Part shown: positions 45,265-52,622 of the stretch, one piece after another
How positions within the stretch are numbered: the stretch's first letter is position 1
Layout: every line of letters begins with the position of its first letter
Source of the DNA: JBAVVD01 sp049697115
GTDB taxonomy: Bacteria > Acidobacteriota > Aminicenantia > Aminicenantales > UBA4085
DNA: 64,000 nucleotides
Reading direction: 5' to 3'
Assembly: GCA_049697115.1 (NCBI GenBank)
Contig: JBAVVD010000073.1
Coordinates: forward strand, 39,240 to 103,239
Translations under genes and position numbers: made by a program
The notes under the pieces: generated by a model
Seen by the model: only the letters and a program-made list of their open reading frames with translations
The model's database searches: none
What the model was told of the DNA's origin: nothing

Positions 45265-46151
45265 AACAACTGGTTATCATCAGCGGCAAGGGCGGGACGG
45301 GCAAAACCGTGCTTTCGGCCTGCTTTGCCACCCTAGCTGGAAGAAAAGTCATGGCCGACTGTGACGTGGACGCCTCCAACCTTTATCTTCTTCTTCAGCC
45401 TGAAATCCAGGAAGAACACTTATTCTCCGGAGGGAAAAAGGCCCGTGTTGACCCTGATAAGTGCACGGGATGCTGGAAGTGTTTAGATGTCTGCCGCTTC
45501 TCGGCCATATTGGAGGAAGAAGATGGAAAGATCTCCATAGACCCCATATCCTGCGAGGGGTGTGGCGTTTGTTCATATGTCTGCCCGACCAAAGCCATCA
45601 CAATGGAGAAGAGAGTTTCGGGAAAATGGTTTGTTTCCAGAACCAAATATGGACCTTTTGTGCATGCTCGGCTGGGAATTGGAGAGGAAAATTCCGGAAA
45701 GCTGGTGACCGAAGTCCGGAAAAAAGCCAGAGAGATTGTGGAAAACAACGGATTGGACTTCATCATCATTGACGGTCCTCCGGGAATAGGCTGCCCGGTT
45801 ATTGCGTCCTTTTCAGGAGCCGACATGGCCCTGGTGGTTACAGAACCAACCCTTTCTGGCATTCATGATATGGAGCGGGTGATCCAGACGGCCGCTCATT
45901 TCAGGACCAAAACAGCCTGCTGCGTTAATAAATTCGACCTTAACTTCAGACTATCTCGTCATATAGAAGAGTGGTGTCATAAAAATTCTGTCCCCGTTGT
46001 GGGGAAAATTCCTTTCGGCGAGGTTGTCCCAAGATCTTTGGCTCAAGGACTGCCGCCCACCGAGTTTTCCGAAAATTCAGTTACCAGAGAGATTATCAAG
46101 ATTTGGCAGGAGCTTTTAACTTTATTCTCAAAGGAGGACTCCCGCAGATGA
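45261..46151 (+). CDS. MinD-type ATPase with inserted 2x[4Fe-4S] ferredoxin domain (second of pair)
   Basis: Paralogue of the preceding protein: Walker A SGKGGTGKT, VMADCDVDASN, cysteines C68, C71, C74, C78 and C98, C101, C104, C108, then IDGPPGIGCPV and VTEPTLSGIHDM. The conserved pair probably forms a heterodimer that couples ATP binding to electron transfer or cluster delivery. It overlaps the next gene by 4 bp. Confidence 0.92.
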   Translation: MKQLVIISGKGGTGKTVLSACFATLAGRKVMADCDVDASNLYLLLQPEIQEEHLFSGGKKARVDPDKCTGCWKCLDVCRFSAILEEEDGKISIDPISCEGCGVCSYVCPTKAITMEKRVSGKWFVSRTKYGPFVHARLGIGEENSGKLVTEVRKKAREIVENNGLDFIIIDGPPGIGCPVIASFSGADMALVVTEPTLSGIHDMERVIQTAAHFRTKTACCVNKFDLNFRLSRHIEEWCHKNSVPVVGKIPFGEVVPRSLAQGLPPTEFSENSVTREIIKIWQELLTLFSKEDSRR

Positions 46152-46897
46152 AAAAGTCAGATTGGCAATACCTTGTGGACACTCTTCTTTTTGTCTGTAT
46201 AGTCGGGATCGCTTTTATCGGCATTCTCATGGGGCTGGTGATTCCCCAGGGTCCGCAAGCCTCAGAAAAGGCCAAATATTTCCTCGGGCTTCACCGCCAT
46301 CAATGGGGAAATATTCATTTTTATCTTTCCATTGCTTTTATTTGCCTAGTCGTCATCCACATCGCTCTCAGTTGGAGTTGGATAAAGGGCAAAGCTCGCC
46401 AGCTTTTCAAAAGAGGTTGGAGGACGGTTCTCATTTTGACAGGAGTCATGTCTCTTTTGCTGATCTTCCTTTTCTGGGCTTTTTATCCCAGAATACCCGG
46501 AGCTTATGAGGAATTCGGGATCGGAGCCGGAAGAAAAGCAAAGCAAGAAGTCTTTAAAAGTTACTATTCCCCTGAAGAAAGGCTTGAACAGGAAGAAATT
46601 CAATCAGGGAAAGAAGAGCCAAGCCAGGCGCAAGCACCAGAAAAAGAGCAAGAACAAAAATTAACCAGTGGGATAATGCATGAAGATACCTCAGGCATCC
46701 TTATTACCGGACAGATGACCTTGTCTGACATTGAGAGCAAAACGGGAATTCCTGCCCAAAGAATCGCTGATGAATTAAACCTCCCTTCAGGTACGTCTCT
46801 CAACGAAACACTGGGAAGGTTGAGAAAACGCTATCTTTTCACTATGCAGGAAGTGAGAGATGCGGTGGCCTCTTTGATGAAGAAAAATAAGAATTAG
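46148..46897 (+). CDS. DUF4405-like membrane protein with cytoplasmic helical domain
   Basis: Three membrane helices, with histidines placed as in b-type haem proteins (LHRHQWGNIHFYLS and LVVIHIALSW), suggest a DUF4405/cytochrome b561-like unit that could bind haem. A charged linker leads to a C-terminal ~70-residue helical domain (TLSDIESKTGIPAQRIADEL) resembling those of NapH/NosR-associated proteins. AAAGGAGG stands upstream of the ATG at 46148. A membrane electron donor to the ferredoxin-MinD pair is a reasonable guess. Confidence 0.82.
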   Translation: MKKSDWQYLVDTLLFVCIVGIAFIGILMGLVIPQGPQASEKAKYFLGLHRHQWGNIHFYLSIAFICLVVIHIALSWSWIKGKARQLFKRGWRTVLILTGVMSLLLIFLFWAFYPRIPGAYEEFGIGAGRKAKQEVFKSYYSPEERLEQEEIQSGKEEPSQAQAPEKEQEQKLTSGIMHEDTSGILITGQMTLSDIESKTGIPAQRIADELNLPSGTSLNETLGRLRKRYLFTMQEVRDAVASLMKKNKN

Positions 46898-46909
46898 AAA
46901 GAACATAAA

Positions 46910-47380
46910 ATGAAAAAAGATCAGGACATTGAAAAATTCGCACGCGAGCTCCAGGATCAGATCATGGAACAAATCAAAAAACAATATTCTGAGACAGGTA
47001 TCGATCACTGGCAAAACCCAAGGAACTTCAGAAAAATCGAAAATCCGGATGGATATGCTAAAGTGACGGGGCCATGCGGAGACACCATGGAGATGTTCTT
47101 AAAAATGAAAGATGAAAAAATCATCCAGTGCACATTTCAGACAGATGGTTGCGGCACGACCGTAATCTGCGGCAGCGTCGCCACAGAGCTAGCCATCAAT
47201 AAATCCTTCACAGAGGCGTTGGGATCTGTGAGCGCCGCCGAGATTTTAAAGACTCTAGGCGGTCTTCCAGAATCCGACGTCCATTGCGCTCAGCTGGCTG
47301 CTGAAACGCTTCGCCGGGCTCTGGCTGATTATCTTTATCAGAAGAGCGCTCCCTGGAAAAAGAATTATCGGAAAATATGA
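46910..47380 (+). CDS. IscU/NifU-type iron-sulfur cluster scaffold
   Basis: An IscU-fold scaffold of 156 residues with all three cluster cysteines and the usual Asp: GPCGDTM (C56, D58), TDGCGTTVICGS (C81) and VHCAQLAAETL (H125, C126). An N-terminal helical extension of ~30 residues is unusual. The cysteine desulfurase is not in the window. A truncated paralogue of its C-terminus lies at 51469-51636. Confidence 0.92.
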   Translation: MKKDQDIEKFARELQDQIMEQIKKQYSETGIDHWQNPRNFRKIENPDGYAKVTGPCGDTMEMFLKMKDEKIIQCTFQTDGCGTTVICGSVATELAINKSFTEALGSVSAAEILKTLGGLPESDVHCAQLAAETLRRALADYLYQKSAPWKKNYRKI

Positions 47381-47466
47381 AAAACAAAATGGATTGGACC
47401 TGGGGTGATGTGAATCCAGAAAAAGGGGATGGTCGTTTTAACGATACGTCTAAGAGGAGGCTTTGA
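47377..47466 (+). CDS. Possible 29-residue coupled micro-ORF
   Basis: Its ATG overlaps the stop of the scaffold gene (ATGA, 47377-47380) and its TGA overlaps the ATG of the next frame (TGATG at 47464-47468). The peptide begins MKNKMDWTWGDVNPEKG. Overlaps on both sides suggest translational coupling, but there is no family evidence, and the downstream partner is itself a fragment, so it may be debris. Confidence 0.3.
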   Translation: MKNKMDWTWGDVNPEKGDGRFNDTSKRRL

Positions 47467-47678
47467 TGTCATTACTCATTAAATTCCTGACTGTTTCTTT
47501 GGTCGTTTTTGTCTCTGGCGCTTTTTTTGGGGCTGATGAGAGCCATGCTGAAGCAGTGAGCGTAAATCCCTCCAATCAGCCGCTTCGATTCACCGTTCTT
47601 TATGATAATTATCTTCACCGCCCTGGGACAAAATCCGACTGGGGATTTTCCTGTTTCATCGAAGTTTCCGGTTTTTAG
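47466..47678 (+). pseudogene. Truncated 5' fragment of a second exported MBL-fold gene
   Basis: 70 residues: a signal peptide (SLLIKFLTVSLVVFVSGAFFG) and then LRFTVLYDNYLHRPGTKSDW and GFSCFIE, which align with ITIVYDNNPFDKNLQTDW and GFSGFIK near the start of the MBL gene at 43637. The frame ends just before the metal-binding domain, so it is a gene stump. AAGAGGAGG precedes the ATG, so it may still be translated. Confidence 0.75.
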
Positions 47679-47705
47679 CTACTTGAGATTTCAAAAGGAG
47701 TTATC

Positions 47706-48716
47706 ATGTTTGAGAATACACATTTTCCCAAGGCAAAAAAATTCTGGCACATGGGAAAATTATATGAATGGTCTCAACCCAACATCCATGCTATGTCTCA
47801 TGCTCTCCATTATGGCACCTCGGTGTTTGAGGGCATTCGTGCTTATAACACAGAAAAGGGTTCTGCGGTTTTTCGTCTTCCTGAGCATATAGACAGGTTT
47901 ATCCACTCTGCCACAACTTTATATATGGAAGTTCCTTACAGCAAAGAAGAAATGATCAAGGCGATTAAACTCGTTATTAGAGAAAACAACCTGGAGTCTG
48001 CTTACATCCGTCCTGTCCTCTTCTATGCTTATGGAAAACTGGGCCTTGTGCCGAAATACTCTCCTGTGGAGCTCACCATTGGCGCATGGGAATGGGGAGC
48101 CTATCTTGGAGATAAGACAGAAAAAGGAGTTCGCGTTTGCATTGTTCCCTGGAGACGCATCCACCCCAGCCAACTGGAAATGACAGCCAAACTCGGCGGC
48201 ATATACGTTCAATCCGCAATCTGCGGCATGCTGGCTCGTTCCAAAGGATTTGACGAGGCCATCTTTCTGAATCTTGAAGGAAACGTGGCTGAAGGTCCAG
48301 GGGAAAACATTTTCATCGTCAAGAAAGGAATCATTACAACCAACGATAAGACAGAATCTGTTCTCGAAGGCATAACCCAGTCTTCGCTTCTTGAGGTGGC
48401 CAAAGACCTTGGTTATAAAATAAAAATCGGGCCCATCGCCAAGGAAGACTTCTTCAAGGCAGATGAAGCATTTTTTTCGGGGAAAGCAGTGGAGATCGCT
48501 CCCATTATCCAAGTTTCTGACTGTTCCTCCCTGAAAGCAGAGAACAAAGAATATACCATCGGCTCTGGAAAAGCCGGCGATATCACGCTTCGCCTGGCAG
48601 AAGCTTATAAGGACATCGTCACTGGTAAATATAAAAAATATGAAAAATGGCTGACCCATGTCAACGAACATAGAGTCCCCTCCTTATTTACAAATTGCGA
48701 TCTGCGACATGGATGA
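47706..48716 (+). CDS. ilvE: Branched-chain amino acid aminotransferase
   Basis: A class IV PLP aminotransferase: HYGTSVFEGIRAY, RPVLFYAYGKLG, the cofactor-lysine region MTAKLGGIYVQSA (Lys162) and EGPGENIFIVKKG. It performs the last step of Val, Leu and Ile synthesis. At 336 residues it runs ~20 past the usual end (YEKWLTHV): the tail EHRVPSLFTNCDLRHG has no family counterpart and may reflect loss of the original stop codon. AAAGGAG lies upstream. It seems metabolically unrelated to the Fe-S genes of the island. Confidence 0.93.
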   Translation: MFENTHFPKAKKFWHMGKLYEWSQPNIHAMSHALHYGTSVFEGIRAYNTEKGSAVFRLPEHIDRFIHSATTLYMEVPYSKEEMIKAIKLVIRENNLESAYIRPVLFYAYGKLGLVPKYSPVELTIGAWEWGAYLGDKTEKGVRVCIVPWRRIHPSQLEMTAKLGGIYVQSAICGMLARSKGFDEAIFLNLEGNVAEGPGENIFIVKKGIITTNDKTESVLEGITQSSLLEVAKDLGYKIKIGPIAKEDFFKADEAFFSGKAVEIAPIIQVSDCSSLKAENKEYTIGSGKAGDITLRLAEAYKDIVTGKYKKYEKWLTHVNEHRVPSLFTNCDLRHG

Positions 48717-48783
48717 TCAGCGGCAAAGGATAAAGGGCACATTATGCGAGATTGACTTTTCATCAATCTCAAAATATAAAAAA

Positions 48784-49062
48784 ATGGATAAAAGGTGCAG
48801 AAAATATCTTAATCTAGGATTTCTTTTCCTATTTCTTTTTGCTGTTTTATTCATTAACTTCTTTCATACTGAAAAATCCTTTGAAAGGGACAATACTTGT
48901 CCAGCCTGCAATTTTCAAAATTCATCCCTCGCCACTTCCCAAATTAACTTTTTTTGCCTCCCGCCGTTATCTTCATTAATTTCCCCGATGTTAAATCTAT
49001 CCTTTAATTATATATATTTATCTTCAAGCGATTCTTCCTCTCGATCCCCGCCTCATATTTAA
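48784..49062 (+). CDS. Small membrane protein preceding a TonB receptor (DUF2946-like)
   Basis: 92 residues with one N-terminal membrane helix (LGFLFLFLFAVLFINFF), then a His and the pair CPACNFQNSS, then a second hydrophobic region. This HT...CPAC plan is common in small proteins next to TonB-dependent metal receptors. The frame extends upstream into ilvE, but the ATG at 48784 fits the protein best. A role in metal uptake is inferred from position only. Confidence 0.55.
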   Translation: MDKRCRKYLNLGFLFLFLFAVLFINFFHTEKSFERDNTCPACNFQNSSLATSQINFFCLPPLSSLISPMLNLSFNYIYLSSSDSSSRSPPHI

Positions 49063-49173
49063 AGCCTATCTTTAGATTTATCAATCAAAGCCCCGATTGC
49101 CTGTCGAGAAATTCGAAGATTCCTAGTGAATCTTCAAGATCTCAGGGCAGACGAGAAATCAATGGAGGCGAAA

Positions 49174-51462
49174 ATGAAAAATCGAGCCTTTTGGATAAAT
49201 GTGATCATTTTGATATTCTTCTCCACCCAACTCAATTTCGCCCAGCAGCCTCAGCAGAAAAGATATCAACACAGTCGGAAAGAAGCTAACTTTTTGACTC
49301 TTAAGGGAAAAGTTGAAGATTGGGAGGGGAACTCCATAAGGAAAGCTGTTATTTTAATCCCTGAAATAGAGAAATCCGCCGAATCGGACGAAAACGGCCG
49401 ATTTGAAATAGCTCAGATTCCGCCCGGGAGGTACCATCTTGAGGTTTTTGCCGAAGGCTATATGGACTACTCTTCCGACATTATCGATATTCAGCATGAC
49501 AGACTCAATTACAGCATTATTTTGATAAAAAAAATCGCCGAGGAAATCATCGTCACCGCCACCAGGACGCCCAAGCTCTACGCTGAAACTCCCGTGAAGA
49601 CTAAAATCATAGACACCGGAGATATCGCCAAAAGAGCAGCAGTCACTCTTGCTGATGCTCTTTATCAGACGACAGGCGTCAGAGTTGAAAATGACTGTCA
49701 GAATTGCAATTTCACCCAGGTTCGGATCAATGGGATGGAAGGGAAATATACCCAGATCCTCATTGACAGCTCTCCAGTCGTAAGCGCCATGACGGGCGTT
49801 TATGGCCTGGAGCAAATTCCAATCGAGATGCTCGATCGGATAGAAATCGTCAAAGGAGGAGGCTCTGCTCTGTATGGTGGAAATGCTGTGGCTGGAGTCA
49901 TAAACATACTAACAAAGGAGCCCCAGGAAAACAGGACCACCTTAAAGTTGCATCGGGAAGCCATTCGGGGAAAGCCTTTCACGAATTTCGGGGTTCGCTC
50001 CGGCCTCGTTTCCAAGGATTTGAACACAAAAGCTTTTCTCTTTGCCAGTTACCAGGGAAGAGACCCCATTGATTTGAACAAAGACAGTTTTTCTGAACTG
50101 GGCTCAATATCCAACACTTCCTTTGGCCTCAATTTTTATCACTATTTTTCAGCGATTAAAAGCAAATTGAAATTGGGTTTTTTCAGAATCTTTGAAGAAA
50201 GGAGAGGAGGCGACCTCTTTGATAAACCTCCTCACGAAGCGAACACAACGGAATGGATCAAGACAGATCAGATAGGCTTGAGTTCGGAATGGAATCATAC
50301 TCTCTCTGAGAATATTTATTACAGCCTTTCTTTTTCGCTTGTCGATGCCAAAAGAAACACCTATTATGGCAGCCATAAAGATCCCAATGCCTATGGCTCT
50401 ACAAAAAACCCTCTCTGGTTTCTCAACGGTCAGTTCAATTATCAGCTTGGGAGTCATGTCTTCTCCCTTGGGATACAGCATCGAAGAGATAAAATCAAAG
50501 ACGAAGCAATTGGATATGAAAGAATCATTGAAGATATCTACCAGGAAAGCGGAATCTTCCTTCAAGACGATTTTAAAATCGGCAAAACGTTCTCACTCCT
50601 GACAGGAGTCAGGTTAAATAGACATTCCGTCCTAAACAGAATCATCGTCACTCCCCGATTGAGTTTCCTTATAAACCTCATGAAAGAACTGAGTTTGAGG
50701 ACCTCATTCTCCACCGGATTTAGAGCCCCTCAAGTCTTCGATGAGGATTTGCACATCACTCAGGTTGGCGGCGAAGGAATGATAGTGACGAATTCCCCCG
50801 ATTTGAAAGAAGAAAAATCTTTCAGCCTGAATAGCGGCATCGATTTCGGCAAACAGATCGGGAGAAATCTTATCCAGTTCAGTGTGGAAGCTTTTTATAA
50901 CAAGTTATTTGACACCTTTATTCTTCATGAGGTCGGGCGAATAGAAAAAGCGAGAATTTTGGAGAGAATAAACGGATCGGGATCGGTGGTTTTTGGCGTC
51001 TCTTTTGACTTCGGCCTGGTTTTGGGACCTCGATTTTCCCTGGCTTCAGGGTGGACAATTCAGAGGAGCCGGCTTGATGAACCTGAACCAAATTTCAATT
51101 CCCAAGAATTTTTTAGAGTTCCCAGAGTCTATGGATACATGAATATGAGCTATAAAAACAACAAATTAGTGAATGTTGATTTTTCCGCGGAATACACCGG
51201 TTCCATGAAGGCTCCTCATTTCGCTGGATATATTGAAGAAGATAGGCTGGAGACTACTCAAGAATTCTGGGTTGTGAACCTGAAGCTTCAAAAGCCAATC
51301 GACATCACCGAAAACTATAATGTGTCAGTTTTTCTGGGAGTTTACAACATCCTGAATTCTTATCAGAAGGACTTGGATAAGGGAGTAGACAGAGATTCCG
51401 GTTATGTTTACGGACCCGCAAAGCCCAAATCCCTGTACCTGGGATTTGAATTTTCTTTCTAG
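49174..51462 (+). CDS. TonB-dependent outer-membrane receptor
   Basis: 762 residues from the ATG at 49174, which follows GGAGGCG. A signal peptide is followed by a carboxypeptidase-regulatory-like domain (about residues 35-115: LKGKVEDWEGNSIRKAVIL), a plug (EIIVTATRTPKL, VRINGMEGKYTQILIDSSP, GGGSALYGGNAVAGVINI) and a 22-strand-type barrel ending with the aromatic YLGFEFSF. It takes up a siderophore, cobalamin or metal complex using TonB. Its place in a Fur-led island favours iron, though no Fur box is visible just upstream. Confidence 0.93.
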   Translation: MKNRAFWINVIILIFFSTQLNFAQQPQQKRYQHSRKEANFLTLKGKVEDWEGNSIRKAVILIPEIEKSAESDENGRFEIAQIPPGRYHLEVFAEGYMDYSSDIIDIQHDRLNYSIILIKKIAEEIIVTATRTPKLYAETPVKTKIIDTGDIAKRAAVTLADALYQTTGVRVENDCQNCNFTQVRINGMEGKYTQILIDSSPVVSAMTGVYGLEQIPIEMLDRIEIVKGGGSALYGGNAVAGVINILTKEPQENRTTLKLHREAIRGKPFTNFGVRSGLVSKDLNTKAFLFASYQGRDPIDLNKDSFSELGSISNTSFGLNFYHYFSAIKSKLKLGFFRIFEERRGGDLFDKPPHEANTTEWIKTDQIGLSSEWNHTLSENIYYSLSFSLVDAKRNTYYGSHKDPNAYGSTKNPLWFLNGQFNYQLGSHVFSLGIQHRRDKIKDEAIGYERIIEDIYQESGIFLQDDFKIGKTFSLLTGVRLNRHSVLNRIIVTPRLSFLINLMKELSLRTSFSTGFRAPQVFDEDLHITQVGGEGMIVTNSPDLKEEKSFSLNSGIDFGKQIGRNLIQFSVEAFYNKLFDTFILHEVGRIEKARILERINGSGSVVFGVSFDFGLVLGPRFSLASGWTIQRSRLDEPEPNFNSQEFFRVPRVYGYMNMSYKNNKLVNVDFSAEYTGSMKAPHFAGYIEEDRLETTQEFWVVNLKLQKPIDITENYNVSVFLGVYNILNSYQKDLDKGVDRDSGYVYGPAKPKSLYLGFEFSF

Positions 51463-51468
51463 AATAGT

Positions 51469-51636
51469 TTGAAAATTATAGCAGTGAGCGCCGGCAAAGT
51501 GCTGAGGGCATTAGGAGAACTTCCTGAGCCCGATGTTCATTGTATTCAGCTTGCCATTAAAACATTGCGTCGGGCCATGGCCGACTATCCTAATCAGGAG
51601 AGTGCTCTCTGTCAGAAGAATTATCGGAAAATTTAA
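51469..51636 (+). pseudogene. C-terminal fragment of a second IscU/NifU-like gene
   Basis: Codons 51481-51636 read AVSAGKVLRALGELPEPDVH, CIQLAIKTLRRAMADY and end in CQKNYRKI. They line up with the last 50 residues of the scaffold at 46910-47380 (SVSAAEILKTLGGLPESDVH.. to KKNYRKI). Only the third cluster cysteine (VHC) is left. It is a remnant between the TonB receptor and the methyltransferase; a TTG at 51469 is the only in-frame start. Confidence 0.85.
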
Positions 51637-51654
51637 AACCGGAGGTCGCCCACA

Positions 51655-52188
51655 ATGGTTAAAAAACTGGAGCCAAACCTTCATTTCAGGCTAATGTCTT
51701 TCACTTGCAAATTTCGCGATTTTTTCGTGCCCCGGATGAAAATCTTGAAAGAGGTGAAGATGGAAGAAGGGTTTCAGGTGCTCGATTACGGCTGCGGGCC
51801 AGGGAGCTATATCGCTCCTCTGGCGGATTTAGTTGGTCCATCCGGAAAAATATACGCCCTGGATGTTCATCCTCTGGCCATCCAAATGGTGAAAAAGCAT
51901 GCGGCAAGAAGAAAACTGACCAATGTGGAGACCATTCAGTCTGATTGCCAGACGGAGCTGCCCGAGCAGAGTGTCGATGTCGCTCTTTTGTATGATGTCT
52001 TTCACGACCTTGATAATCCGAAGGAAGTGGTGAGAGAGGTGCACAGAATATTGAAACCAAACGCAATCCTTTCTTTTAGCGACCATCATCTCCAGGAAGA
52101 TGATATTGTATCGGGATTAACGGGCGAAGGATTGTTTCGGCTCGCCCACAAAGGCCAGAGGACTTATTCTTTTCAAAAAATAGGGTAG
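51655..52188 (+). CDS. Class I SAM-dependent methyltransferase, ended by an in-frame TAG
   Basis: A 177-residue UbiE/Methyltransf_11-like enzyme: VLDYGCGPGSY (SAM loop), IYALDVHPLAIQMV, LLYDVFHDLDNPKEVVREVH and ILKPNAILSFSDHHL. After TAG (52186-52188) the same frame stays open for another 52 codons to a TAA at 52345-52347, ending GFVALKAIKK. That ending is like a methyltransferase C-terminal strand. The gene may thus be a longer one cut by a nonsense mutation, or the tail may be a remnant of another gene. GGAGG precedes the ATG; substrate unknown. Confidence 0.8.
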   Translation: MVKKLEPNLHFRLMSFTCKFRDFFVPRMKILKEVKMEEGFQVLDYGCGPGSYIAPLADLVGPSGKIYALDVHPLAIQMVKKHAARRKLTNVETIQSDCQTELPEQSVDVALLYDVFHDLDNPKEVVREVHRILKPNAILSFSDHHLQEDDIVSGLTGEGLFRLAHKGQRTYSFQKIG

Positions 52189-52347
52189 AATAAAGAAATT
52201 CTGGAAATTTTTAAAAGCATAGGCCTGGAATTTCAGGAGGCCTGGCAGACTCTGTTTCAACCCCCACCAGACATCAAGCATGAAGAGGAGCCAAAAAGAG
52301 GATTCGGACAAGGGGGATTTGTCGCCCTTAAGGCAATAAAAAAATAA
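52189..52347 (+). pseudogene. In-frame extension downstream of the methyltransferase stop
   Basis: 52 sense codons continue the methyltransferase frame beyond its TAG. The translation (EILEIFKSIGLEFQEAWQTL near the start, GGFVALKAIKK at the end) has normal codon use and looks coding. No start codon or ribosome site of its own is seen. Confidence 0.5.
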
Positions 52348-52396
52348 GGATAAAAAGCTTTTCTGGCATATCGATTACAGGCCGGACAATTTCAGG

Positions 52397-52622
52397 GCGG
52401 ACTCTACGATTCATACTCTCCCCAGTGTTTGACCTGGAGATCGGAGAGCGTTTTGCTGGAGAGGGACTGGACCAGAAGCTCTGACACCTGAAGATTGGTA
52501 AAAAGCGGAATGGAAAAGTCCACGGCCGCCCTCCTCAGAATGGAGTCGCTGTTAAAAGCCGATTTTTTTTCCGGGTCAGGGATGGAGACGACAAAGTCGA
52601 TTTTTCTCTCGGTGATGTAGTC
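52397..52622 (-). repeat. Right-hand direct repeat: carB 3' end, inside intact carB
   Basis: Partner of the orphan copy at 37244-37467 (offset 15,153 bp up to the 2-bp gap near the end). It runs from seven bases beyond the carB stop to about 72 codons into the gene. Together the repeats frame the 37.5-52.4 kb island. Confidence 0.9.

Noticed and set aside
48960..49173. Search for a cobalamin riboswitch or a Fur box before the TonB receptor
   Set aside because: No conserved B12-box-like sequence, no Fur palindrome and no extended pairing could be found by eye.
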